From UBA11136 sp964482135 (GTDB lineage: Bacteria > Pseudomonadota > Alphaproteobacteria > UBA11136): a stretch of DNA of 25,015 nt. The notes under the pieces were generated by a model that saw only the letters and a program-made list of their open reading frames with translations, was not told the DNA's origin and did not search any database. Both the position numbers and the translations under genes were made by a program. The DNA lies in NCBI GenBank assembly GCA_964482135.1, contig CAYZWF010000030.1:1-25015 (forward strand). Direction: 5' to 3'. Shown here in pieces: positions 1-6,730 of the stretch (its first letter is position 1; each line of letters opens with the position of its first letter).

Positions 1-1
1 G

Positions 2-193
2 GGGGGTGGCTTTAAAAATGGAAAAAAATGGCCTGCGGTTCGGTATGCTGTTGTTAGGCTGAACTCTCTCCTGCAAATAATTTCACGCGAAAATGCCGCA
101 GGTGGTACAGAAGATAAAGCCGACAATAATAATGAAATCCACAACTTGCTTAATATCTTACGCGCGGCCTATGGATTAGATGTGTGCCCATAG
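2..193 (+). CDS. 3' end of an unrecognised gene (partial, cut by window start)
   Basis: One frame stays open from base 2 to a TAG stop at 191-193, giving the last 63 residues of a protein whose start lies outside the window. The tail has a basic, aromatic beginning, a leucine/isoleucine-rich stretch (RLNSLLQIIS), a polar Asn/Asp/Glu patch (EDKADNNNE) and a second leucine-rich stretch ending in DVCP. That pattern would suit two short helices joined by a polar loop, but this is inference. Its codons often end in A or T (AAT, AAA, TTA, ATA), unlike the GC-ending codons of every other gene here, so it may be acquired DNA. I do not recognise the family. It converges with the ridA-like gene at 243. 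It could still be a chance open frame, since 63 codons is not long. Confidence 0.45.
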   Translation, partial: GGGFKNGKKWPAVRYAVVRLNSLLQIISRENAAGGTEDKADNNNEIHNLLNILRAAYGLDVCP

Positions 194-213
194 CATGTTC
201 AGGAATTCCATTC

Positions 214-229
214 TCGCTCCCATGAGCGA
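214..229. terminator. weak hairpin between converging genes
   Basis: A 6-bp inverted repeat (TCGCTC / GAGCGA) with a 4-base loop lies between the stop of the upstream plus-strand fragment and the stop of the ridA-like gene. There is no good T tract on either strand, so a terminator role is only suggested by its position between converging genes. Confidence 0.3.
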
Positions 230-242
230 ATTCTCCGGAGTC

Positions 243-710
243 TCACCCCACCTCGAACAGGGCGTCGATTTCAACCGCCGCGCCCAGCGGCAGCGAGGCG
301 CAGCCCGCCGCGATCCGGGTATGGCGTCCGGCCTCGCCGAACACCTCCACCATCAGGTCCGAGGCGCCGTTGATGACCTTGGGGTGATCGCTGAATTCGG
401 GGGTCGCGGCCACGAAACCGCCCAGCCTCACCACCCGTTTGATGCGGTCGAGATCGCCGTCCAGCGCCGCGCTTGCCTGGGCTAAAATATTGACGGCACA
501 GAGCCGCGCCGCCGCTATGCCCGCCTCCACATCCAGCTCCACGCCGAGATGGCCGCTGTAGACCACCGCGCCGTCGGCCATGGGCAATTGCCCGGAGATG
601 TAAAGATGCCCGTCCGAGATCAGGTTGGGAACGTAATTGGCGAGGGGGGCGGAGAGCCGGGGCAGGGTGATGCCCAGTTCCTCGAGCCGGGCGGCGATGG
701 ATTGAGTCAT
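243..710 (-). CDS. RidA (YjgF/YER057c/UK114) family protein
   Basis: This 155-residue protein matches the size and layout of the RidA family. It has an N-terminal region around SDGHLYISGQLPM and a C-terminal core HTRIAAGCASLPLGAAVEIDALFEV, including the conserved Arg that RidA uses to hold the carboxylate of imine substrates. Members typically deaminate reactive 2-aminoacrylate or related enamines in the cytoplasm. This one looks like the branch with a longer N-terminus often named 'RidA family protein' rather than canonical RidA, so the exact substrate is open. It is the last gene of a minus-strand run; its ATG at 710 lies 13 bases after the stop of the trpD2-like gene and has GGAGA just upstream. 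The family call is firm, the reaction is inferred. Confidence 0.9.
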   Translation of the reverse strand: MTQSIAARLEELGITLPRLSAPLANYVPNLISDGHLYISGQLPMADGAVVYSGHLGVELDVEAGIAAARLCAVNILAQASAALDGDLDRIKRVVRLGGFVAATPEFSDHPKVINGASDLMVEVFGEAGRHTRIAAGCASLPLGAAVEIDALFEVG

Positions 711-723
711 GGGGGTCTCCGCT

Positions 724-1740
724 CTAGTCGAGGGGCGGGCGCTGGGCCCACATCTGTTGCGCCATGGCGTCGGCCTCGCCGGGTATTGCGGCGCGGCCCA
801 GAAGTTTCAGCGCCAGCGCCGCGCTGCCGGTGACGGCGGCCACCGCGATGGGATTCTCCAGCTCGCCCTTCCACAGGGCGGAAAGACGGGTCACCTCATA
901 AGCTTCGCCGCGCCAGTCATAGGCCTTGCCTTCCATGAGCGCCGGCCATTCCTCTTCCCCGTCGACGCCGTCATAAACCGTGACCACGAGGCAGGGCTTC
1001 AGCGGATTGCGCTGGGCCTCGCCGCCGCCGCCCTTGAACACCCCCGCGCAGGCTTGGCCGGTGAGGCGGGAGGTGTCGCGGTGAAGATCACGGAAGTCGG
1101 GATGAAAGACGCCGGTCACATGCGCCCGCGCGCCCAGGGGATTGAGGGCCCGGGCGAAGCTGTTCACCGGCGAGCGTAGGGAAAACAGGGGCCGCAGGGC
1201 AAACAGCGCGTCGAGGCGCGGAGCAAAATTCTCAAGCGGCAAATAGACCAGGGACTCATGGGGGAGTCTCGCCGCGGCGTCTTCCAGGGAGGCGCAGGGC
1301 ATGATCCCGAGATGGGCCAGCGCGGCGCGGGTGGTGGGGGCGCAGTCCTCTTCCTGGCCGGCGATGCCGTGCATGGCGATGGTGATGCCGTTTTTCGCCA
1401 GCAGCAGGGCGGCAAGCACGAACCAGGGCAGCTGTTTATGGCGGTCGGCATAGGAGGGCCAGTCGAGATCCACATCCGGCGCGCCCTCTGGCAGGGGCGG
1501 CAACAAGGCCCGCGCGGCCTCCACGAAGCCCGCCAGTTCTTCCGCCGTCTCGCGGCGGTAGCGCATGAGCATGAGGAAGGCGCCGAGCTGTTCCGGGGCC
1601 ACGCGGTCCCCAAGGATCAGGGTCATGGCCTCGCGGGCCTCGTCACGAGTCAGGGCGCGGGACTTGCCGGGGCCGCGTCCGAGAATGCGCACGAAGGGGG
1701 CGAAGGCGTCTGTATCTGTCATGGGCATGGGTTGGTCCAT
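724..1740 (-). CDS. ybiB: YbiB/TrpD2-like protein (anthranilate phosphoribosyltransferase fold)
   Basis: The 338-residue protein has the TrpD-type N-terminal helical domain: an ILGRGPGKSRALTRDEAREAM start, then an EQLGAFLMLMRYRRETAEELAGF stretch in which YbiB and TrpD share pattern. The catalytic glycine-rich loop of true TrpD is not present in its usual form; the equivalent region reads KNGITIAMHGIAG. That fits the YbiB/TrpD2 subfamily, whose E. coli member binds nucleic acid and is not a tryptophan biosynthetic enzyme (established knowledge). No other trp genes are nearby, which also argues against tryptophan synthesis. It sits 37 bases after the O-methyltransferase stop and 13 bases before ridA, so the genes are probably co-transcribed. 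ATG at 1740 is the first start in frame. The role here is inferred from family only. Confidence 0.82.
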   Translation of the reverse strand: MDQPMPMTDTDAFAPFVRILGRGPGKSRALTRDEAREAMTLILGDRVAPEQLGAFLMLMRYRRETAEELAGFVEAARALLPPLPEGAPDVDLDWPSYADRHKQLPWFVLAALLLAKNGITIAMHGIAGQEEDCAPTTRAALAHLGIMPCASLEDAAARLPHESLVYLPLENFAPRLDALFALRPLFSLRSPVNSFARALNPLGARAHVTGVFHPDFRDLHRDTSRLTGQACAGVFKGGGGEAQRNPLKPCLVVTVYDGVDGEEEWPALMEGKAYDWRGEAYEVTRLSALWKGELENPIAVAAVTGSAALALKLLGRAAIPGEADAMAQQMWAQRPPLD

Positions 1741-1777
1741 GAGAATTATTCTACTCTAAATTACGGGTCCGGTCAGC

Positions 1778-2443
1778 TTACGACCGCTTCACGGCCAGGG
1801 TCAGGCCGTCGGCTACGGGGATCATGGAGAGGGTAATGCGGTCATCGCGGTGAAGGGCGGCGTTGAAATCGCGCCGTGACAGCGTGTCGGCGGAGGTGTC
1901 GGCGCTGTCCGCGACCCTGCCGCCACAGAGCACATTGTCCACCACCATGAGCCCGCCGGGACGCAGCAGGTCCAGCACCCGCTCGTAATAGGCGGCGTAT
2001 TCGCTTTTGTCGGCGTCGATGAAGGCGAAGTCAAAACTGTTCGCCGCGCCTTCGGTGAGCAGGGCGTCCAGGGTTTCCAGGGCCGGGGCCAGACGCAGGT
2101 CGATCTTGTCTTCCACACCGGCCTCGGCCCAGTAGCGCCGCGCTATGGCCGTCCATTCCTCGCTGGTATCGCAGGCCACGATCCGCCCCTTGGCGGGCAG
2201 GGCCAGGGCCACGGCGAGGGAGGAATAGCCGGTGAAGACGCCGATCTCAAGACAGCGTTTGGCGCCCATGAGTTCCACCAGCAGGGCCATGAAGGCGGCC
2301 TGTTCGGGGCCGATCCGCATATCGGCGTCGGCTAGGGTGTCAGTCTCGGCGGCGAGTTTTTCCAAAACCGGATGATCGCGCACCCCCACCGCGAGCAGGT
2401 AGTCGTGGAGACGCGGCGTGAGGGGCAGGGTTTGCCGTGACAT
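1778..2443 (-). CDS. class I SAM-dependent O-methyltransferase (CCoAOMT-like)
   Basis: The protein has 221 residues, the usual size of the small bacterial O-methyltransferases related to catechol and caffeoyl-CoA O-methyltransferases. Visible motifs are the SAM-binding loop EIGVFTGYSSLAVALALP, the acidic residue in IVACDTSEEW, the metal-binding FAFIDADKSEYAAYY and the DNVLCGGRV motif near the C-terminus. Such enzymes move a methyl group from SAM to a hydroxyl, usually with a divalent metal held by the two Asp residues. The acceptor cannot be read from sequence. The gene lies 16 bases downstream of the FAD oxidase stop and 37 bases before the ybiB-like gene in the same operon, which does not point to a particular pathway. 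Confidence 0.88.
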   Translation of the reverse strand: MSRQTLPLTPRLHDYLLAVGVRDHPVLEKLAAETDTLADADMRIGPEQAAFMALLVELMGAKRCLEIGVFTGYSSLAVALALPAKGRIVACDTSEEWTAIARRYWAEAGVEDKIDLRLAPALETLDALLTEGAANSFDFAFIDADKSEYAAYYERVLDLLRPGGLMVVDNVLCGGRVADSADTSADTLSRRDFNAALHRDDRITLSMIPVADGLTLAVKRS

Positions 2444-2459
2444 GGTGTGATTCCTTGTC

Positions 2460-3911
2460 TCAGACGGGTAGCACCAGCTTGCCCGGATTCATGATGTTGT
2501 GGGGATCGAGAGCGCGCTTGATGGCACGCATCTGTTCCAGTTCCAGCGGGTCGGCGAGCCGCACCAGTTCCTCGCGCTTGAGCCGTCCGATGCCGTGTTC
2601 GGCGCTGATGCTGCCGTTCATCTCCACCACCGTGTCATGGACCATCCGGCTGGCTTCGTCCCAGCGCGCGAGGAAGGCCTCGCGCTCGGCGTCTTTTGGC
2701 TGGCTCAGATTGAAATGGATATTGCCGTCGCCCACATGGCCGAAGGCCACCACCCGGACGCCGGGGATCAGCGCCGTCACGCGCTCGGCGGCTTGGTCCA
2801 TGAAAGCGGGCAGGGCGGCCAGCGGCACCGAGATATCGTGCTTGATGCTGCCGCCTTCGTGTTTCTGGGCCTCGGGCACACTCTCGCGCAGCTTCCACAG
2901 GGCATCCGCCTGGGTTTCCCCGGCGGCCACCGTGGCGTCATCCACCAGCCCGTCCTCCATCGCCGTTTCCAACAGGGCATGGAGGGCGTCGGCCAAGGCG
3001 GGATCACGGCGGGTGGCGGTGGCCTCGCAGAGCACGTAGAAGGGATGAGGCGTGGCCAGAGGGTCACGGGTTCCGGGAATATGGGCGAGGACGAAATCCA
3101 GCGCTATGCGCGGCATCAGTTCGAAAGCGGTAACGGCGTCGCCCAAGGTCTCGCGGGCGCGGGAGAAGAGGTCGAGGGCGGCCTGGGGGCTGGCGACACC
3201 GGCAAAGGCGGTGTGGCGTTCCACGGGCGGAGGAAAGAGTTTCAATACCCCCGCGGTGATGATGCCCAACGTGCCCTCCGAGCCGATGAGGAGCTGGTTG
3301 AGGTCGTAGCCGCTGTTGTCCTTGCGCAGGGATTTAAGACCCTTATAGATGCGGCCGTCGGGCAGCACCGCCTCGATCCCCAGCACCAGTTCACGCATAT
3401 GGCCGTAACGCAGCACCGCGCAGCCGCCGGCATTGGTGGCCATGTTGCCGCCGATCTGGCAGCTTCCCTGGGCGCCCAGCGAAAGCGGGAAGTAACGCCC
3501 GGCATCGCGGGCGGCATCCTGTACCGTTTCCAGGATGCATCCCGCCTCCGCGGTCATGGTGTGGTTCACCTCGTCCATCTCGCGGATGCGGTTCATATGT
3601 GACAGGCAGAGCAGAATCTCGCCGCCATGTTCGAAGGGAACCGCGCCCCCCACCAGCCCTGTATTGCCGCCCTGGGGTACGATGGGAACGCGGGCCTCCG
3701 CGCACAGGCGCACACAGTTCGATACCTCCTCCACGCTGGCCGGGCGCAGCAGGAGAGGGGTGGCGCCGTGATAGAGGCCGCGCTGGTCCACCAGATGGGG
3801 AGCCATGTCCCGGGGGTCGTCGCTCCAGCCCTTTTCGCCGACGGCGTCCTTCAAGGCGTGGAGAAGCTCCGGCGTCGGGGTTGCATGGGCGGCGGGGGGC
3901 GGCACACTCAT
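2460..3911 (-). CDS. FAD-linked oxidase, D-lactate / D-2-hydroxyglutarate dehydrogenase type
   Basis: The 483-residue protein has the VAO/PCMH fold: an FAD_binding_4 domain (about residues 45-225) with the pyrophosphate-binding loop PQGGNTGLVGGA (79-90), and a FAD-oxidase_C domain with the metal-ligand motif GHVGDGNIHF (391-400) and SAEHGIG (436-442). It ends with the family-typical NPGKLVLPV. Members oxidise D-2-hydroxyacids such as D-lactate or D-2-hydroxyglutarate and pass electrons to a carrier. The length and the paired HxxxxxxH-type metal motif fit the D-2-hydroxyglutarate dehydrogenase group, but substrate cannot be fixed from sequence alone. There is no iron-sulfur domain as in GlpC or LldE partners. 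Its ATG overlaps the stop of sua5 by four bases (ATGA), which indicates translational coupling. Confidence 0.9.
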   Translation of the reverse strand: MSVPPPAAHATPTPELLHALKDAVGEKGWSDDPRDMAPHLVDQRGLYHGATPLLLRPASVEEVSNCVRLCAEARVPIVPQGGNTGLVGGAVPFEHGGEILLCLSHMNRIREMDEVNHTMTAEAGCILETVQDAARDAGRYFPLSLGAQGSCQIGGNMATNAGGCAVLRYGHMRELVLGIEAVLPDGRIYKGLKSLRKDNSGYDLNQLLIGSEGTLGIITAGVLKLFPPPVERHTAFAGVASPQAALDLFSRARETLGDAVTAFELMPRIALDFVLAHIPGTRDPLATPHPFYVLCEATATRRDPALADALHALLETAMEDGLVDDATVAAGETQADALWKLRESVPEAQKHEGGSIKHDISVPLAALPAFMDQAAERVTALIPGVRVVAFGHVGDGNIHFNLSQPKDAEREAFLARWDEASRMVHDTVVEMNGSISAEHGIGRLKREELVRLADPLELEQMRAIKRALDPHNIMNPGKLVLPV

Positions 3912-4927
3912 GATGGGGACTCTTTTGGACCGGCGGCGCGGCGCAGGCGGTCGTTGATGGCGAGGCCCAGCCCGGTCCCGGGCACCGTCATGACGGCGAT
4001 GGCCCTATGGGCGGGAGTATCCAGTTCGCGCAGCATGGCGAACAGATTGGCCGCCGCTTCGGTGAGATCGCCGCCGGGCGAGAGATTGAGCTCGCTGGCC
4101 GCGCCGCTGATGGCGTGAGGCCCGAAGGAAAGCAGGGCCTCGTCGGGGGTAGCGTCCCTCGCGTTGAGGCGCAGCGGACATTCCGGCGCGTAGTGTTGCA
4201 GGAGACGGCCCGGCGATTGGGGCGCGGCCTCGGAACTGGTTTCGGGACGATCCAGGGCTCCGATGACGGCTTCCACCTCTTCGGCTGTGACGCCGCCGGG
4301 GCGCAGCAAAACCGGCGTATCCCCGGTGAGGCCGATGACCGTGGATTCGAGACCGATGGCACACGGCCCGCCGTCGAGGATGAGGGAAACCGCATCGCCC
4401 AGGGAGCCGGCCACATGAGCGGCGGTGGTGGGGCTGACGGCACCGGAGAGGTTGGCGCTGGGCGCGGCCACGGGGCGGGCGAAGGCGGCGAGCAGGTCCA
4501 GCGCCACCGTATGGGCGGGTACGCGCAGGGCGAGGCTCTCGAGTCCGGCGCTGGCCAACAGCGATACCGGGCAATCGGCGCGGCGTGGCAGCACCAGAGT
4601 CAGCGCTCCGGGCCAGAAGGTCTCTGCCAGCTTGCGCGCGCGCTCATCGAATTCCACCAGGGCTTCGGCGGCCTCCCTGTTCGCCACATGGACGATGAGC
4701 GGATTAAAGCGGGGCCGCCCCTTGGCCTCGAAAATGGCGGCCACGGCGGCGTCGGAAGTGGCGTCACCGCCCAGCCCATAGACGGTCTCGGTGGGAAAGG
4801 CCACGAGCCCACCCGTATCCAGCGCCGTTACCGCGCGCGCGATTCCCTCCGCATTGGGGGTGGTGGGGGCGACCAGGGGCGGCGGCGAGAGGGAGGTATT
4901 ACGGTGTGGCGGCATGGGGCTTTCCAT
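3908..4927 (-). CDS. L-threonylcarbamoyladenylate synthase, Sua5 type
   Basis: This enzyme makes threonylcarbamoyl-AMP from threonine, bicarbonate and ATP, the first step of t6A at position 37 of tRNAs that read ANN codons. The YrdC domain shows FPTETVYGLGGDATS (44-58 from this start) and AKGRPRFNPLIVHV; the C-terminal Sua5 domain begins near SPGRLLQHYAPECPL. The total length (~340 residues) separates it from the short TsaC type, which lacks the second domain. Start choice is uncertain: an in-frame TTG lies at 4951 and ATGs at 4927 and 4915; GGAAAG sits correctly spaced before the 4915 ATG. It is the first gene of the five-gene minus-strand operon, and a structured RNA plus terminator lies directly upstream. 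Confidence 0.92.
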   Translation of the reverse strand: MESPMPPHRNTSLSPPPLVAPTTPNAEGIARAVTALDTGGLVAFPTETVYGLGGDATSDAAVAAIFEAKGRPRFNPLIVHVANREAAEALVEFDERARKLAETFWPGALTLVLPRRADCPVSLLASAGLESLALRVPAHTVALDLLAAFARPVAAPSANLSGAVSPTTAAHVAGSLGDAVSLILDGGPCAIGLESTVIGLTGDTPVLLRPGGVTAEEVEAVIGALDRPETSSEAAPQSPGRLLQHYAPECPLRLNARDATPDEALLSFGPHAISGAASELNLSPGGDLTEAAANLFAMLRELDTPAHRAIAVMTVPGTGLGLAINDRLRRAAGPKESPS

Positions 4928-4997
4928 GGTGGGGGTTGGAACGGAACACAAGTTTAGCGCATCAGCAGGTCAGGGCTGTAAGGAAAGACGGGGCGTT

Positions 4998-5037
4998 CGA
5001 AAAAATCGAGGGCCGCCCTTCAAAAAAGGCGGCCCTC
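4998..5037 (-). terminator. strong intrinsic terminator upstream of sua5
   Basis: A perfect 10-bp stem (5008-5017 with 5028-5037) encloses a loop of ten bases. On the minus strand it is followed by GATTTTTT, a classic intrinsic terminator. On the plus strand it is followed by CTTTTAT, so it could act in both directions, but no plus-strand gene runs into it. On the minus strand it ends the structured RNA at 5161-4998 and could also end transcripts from cysQ. It lies about 70 bases before the likely sua5 start, so it may be an attenuator. Confidence 0.82.
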
Positions 5038-5161
5038 CTTTTATCTGGCCCGAACGCGCCACCCGCGGTGATGACGCCGGGCCTGAGTCACCGCAAGAGT
5101 TGCGGCGGCAATTATACGTGGGCCCAAGGGGCCGTCACGTTCAGGTAGATATGTGGTTGTA
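4998..5161 (-). ncRNA. unidentified structured RNA (small RNA or sua5 leader)
   Basis: On the minus strand a promoter-like sequence is followed by about 160 nt that folds into several nested stems and then the terminator above. Visible pairings, in plus coordinates: P1 closes a multi-branch loop (5141-5145 with 5082-5086, CCTGA/TCAGG). P3 is 5136-5140 plus 5129-5133 with 5116-5125, a 10-bp arm with a 2-base bulge and a 3-base loop. P2 is 5100-5105 with 5091-5096, a perfect 6-bp stem and 3-base loop. P4 is 5078-5083 with 5047-5052, containing inner pairs around 5060-5070. No convincing protein is encoded. It lacks the single long hairpin with central bubble of 6S RNA and the conserved loop of SRP RNA, and I do not recognise a riboswitch core. 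The RNA assignment is inference from structure, promoter and terminator. Confidence 0.55.
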
Positions 5162-5167
5162 CATAAG

Positions 5168-5196
5168 AATATGGGTAGGCGGAGTGCAGGGGTCAA
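5168..5196 (-). promoter_or_regulatory. sigma70-like promoter for the structured RNA / sua5 leader
   Basis: Reading the minus strand, TTGACC (5196-5191) and CATATT (5173-5168) are separated by exactly 17 bases. An alternative -10, TATTCT (5171-5166), would give 19. The start of transcription would fall near 5161, just ahead of the structured region. This is the best promoter-like sequence upstream of the sua5 operon; the 70 bases between the terminator and sua5 show nothing comparable. Confidence 0.5.
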
Positions 5197-5235
5197 GGTA
5201 GCCAAAATTCCCATCAGAGGCCGATTTTCCCATGA

Positions 5236-6006
5236 TTAAGAGTTTTGCGCCCCGTAGGCGATGAAATGGGGATTTTCCACCCCTTCCTTGCCGTAGAGAA
5301 GGGGCTCCCCGGCGGTGGTTTCCACCCGTCCGCCCGCCGCCATGAGCACCGCCTGGCCGGCGGCGGTATCCCATTCCATGGTGCGCCCGAAACGGGGATA
5401 GAGGTCGGCCTCTCCCGCCGCCACGAGACAGAATTTGAGCGAGCTTCCGGCGGGGCTGGTGGAGGCCACGTTGAGGCTCCCAAGGAAGGCGTCGAGTTCT
5501 TCACCCGCCCCGTGGGAACGGCTGGCCACTACCACCACCCCATCGGCGGGCGCGGGACGGGCGGAGATGGCGCGGGCTTCGCCGTCTTCGAGGCAGAAGG
5601 CGCCTTCGTCCTCGGCGCCGTAAAAGGTGCGGCCAATGGCCGGTGCATGAACCACGCCCAGCACCGGGTTGCCGTTCATGACCAGTGCGATATTGACGGT
5701 GAACTCGCCGTTGCGGCTGATGAATTCCTTGGTGCCGTCGAGCGGGTCCACCAGCCAGAACACACCCCGTGAAATGTCGGGCATGGTTCCGCCCTCTGCC
5801 TGCTCTTCCGCCACCACGGGAATATCGGGGGTGAGCGCCGCCAGCGCAGCCAGGATGTGTTTTTCCGCCGCCTCGTCGGCCTGGGTAACGGGGGAGGAAT
5901 CGTCCTTGGTTCTGACTTCCACCGGGCCGCCATAGATGTCCATGATGATGTCGCCGGCGGCCAGCGCGATGGAAACGATTTCGTGAAGCAGGCGGTCGCT
6001 ACTCAT
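5236..6006 (-). CDS. cysQ: 3'(2'),5'-bisphosphate nucleotidase (CysQ), inositol monophosphatase family
   Basis: The 256-residue protein carries the Li+-sensitive Mg2+ phosphatase motifs: SPVTQADEAAE (38-48), VVAEE (64-68), the DPLDGTKEF metal site (87-95) and WDTAAGQAVLMAAGG (212-226). The GTKEFI form after DPLD is typical of CysQ, which hydrolyses 3'-phosphoadenosine 5'-phosphate to AMP; SuhB-type enzymes usually read GTxNF. The open frame continues upstream to 6273, but that part is proline/serine-rich out-of-frame sequence inside the AMMECR1-like gene, so the ATG at 6006, which gives the family's normal N-terminus, is chosen. It follows the AMMECR1-like gene after ~50 bases on the same strand and is probably the third gene of the memo-ammecr1-cysQ operon. 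No sulfate-assimilation genes are nearby. Confidence 0.9.
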   Translation of the reverse strand: MSSDRLLHEIVSIALAAGDIIMDIYGGPVEVRTKDDSSPVTQADEAAEKHILAALAALTPDIPVVAEEQAEGGTMPDISRGVFWLVDPLDGTKEFISRNGEFTVNIALVMNGNPVLGVVHAPAIGRTFYGAEDEGAFCLEDGEARAISARPAPADGVVVVASRSHGAGEELDAFLGSLNVASTSPAGSSLKFCLVAAGEADLYPRFGRTMEWDTAAGQAVLMAAGGRVETTAGEPLLYGKEGVENPHFIAYGAQNS

Positions 6007-6058
6007 AGCGGTTCTTTCGGGGAGATTGCAGGAGGAACGGCGAAGATAGCGGGGAAGC

Positions 6059-6730
6059 TCAGTCCTCGCCGTGGGCAATGGCGCCATCGGTGAACATGGT
6101 GACGGCGGCGGCGGTGAAACGCCGGGCCGTGAAGCTATCCGACCAGTGATCGCGGGACAAGCCCGCCTTGTGCTTGAGGTGCTCGAGGAAGGTGCGGGGA
6201 TCGGACAAGGACTCCCATACCGCGGGCAGGAACAGGGCGCTGTGGACGCCGTCGTTGATGATGAGGCCGTCAATACCGGGCCGCAGCAGGGAGAGAAGCT
6301 CGGCCTCGCCCGCGAAGCTCATATCCGTGGGCGCCGAGAGCAGCGAGAGGGAAATGCTGAGATCACGGCGTTCATGGGTTTTCAGCGGCGGAAAGCGGCT
6401 GTCATGGAAGGCCGCGGCGAAGGCGTTGGCGGCCACGTCGAGAACCAGCGCCCGGTGCGCCAGGGCCGAGCCGATACAGCCGCGTAAATCTCCCTCGTTT
6501 TTCAGAGTGATGAAACTGGCGCCGGGGTCGCCAAGCTCGGCGGCGTAGCTTTTCACCGTCACCTCCAGGGCGCGGCCTTCGCGCAGGCCGTGGTCGATGG
6601 AATCGGCGGCGAGGCGGAGAAGAGTTCCACCGTGGCGGCGCAGCATGTCTTCCGTCTCGGTGGCCTCGTTGGGTCCGGATTTTTGGGGGCGCTTCATCAC
6701 TGGCCCGTCAAGAGATGACATAGCTGCCAT
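6059..6730 (-). CDS. AmmeMemoRadiSam system protein A (AMMECR1 domain)
   Basis: The ~220-residue protein is an AMMECR1-domain protein. The signature LRGCIGS lies at 82-88 with its invariant Cys85, preceded by ASFITLKNEGD and followed by AFHDSRFPPL and the EHLKHKAGLS region near the C-terminus. Bacterial members that co-occur with a MEMO1-like protein and a radical SAM enzyme form the AmmeMemoRadiSam set; the reaction is not established. The start is uncertain: ATGs at 6730, 6721 and 6697 are all in frame, and the conserved domain would be complete from any of them. With the first, the gene overlaps the end of the memo gene by 23 bases, pointing to translational coupling. Both partners are present in this window. 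Confidence 0.9.
   Translation of the reverse strand: MAAMSSLDGPVMKRPQKSGPNEATETEDMLRRHGGTLLRLAADSIDHGLREGRALEVTVKSYAAELGDPGASFITLKNEGDLRGCIGSALAHRALVLDVAANAFAAAFHDSRFPPLKTHERRDLSISLSLLSAPTDMSFAGEAELLSLLRPGIDGLIINDGVHSALFLPAVWESLSDPRTFLEHLKHKAGLSRDHWSDSFTARRFTAAAVTMFTDGAIAHGED

Noticed and set aside
2499..3602. 367-codon plus-strand frame opposite the FAD oxidase
   Set aside because: It is the antisense mirror of a clear FAD_binding_4 gene and has no start or domain support.
5041..5160. Possible tRNA, 6S RNA or SRP RNA in the gap before cysQ
   Set aside because: No tRNA T-arm or CCA, no SRP GGAA-type tetraloop core, and the structure is multi-branched rather than the long rod of 6S RNA.
5141..5164. 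Seven-codon open frame in the sua5 leader (MYNHIST then stop), rich in ANN codons read by t6A tRNAs
   Set aside because: The ATG falls at or before the predicted transcription start, has no Shine-Dalgarno sequence, and such short frames are common by chance.
6007..6273. Upstream extension of the cysQ frame
   Set aside because: The extra residues are Pro/Ser/Arg-rich and lie inside the AMMECR1-like gene in another frame; the family starts at the ATG 6006.
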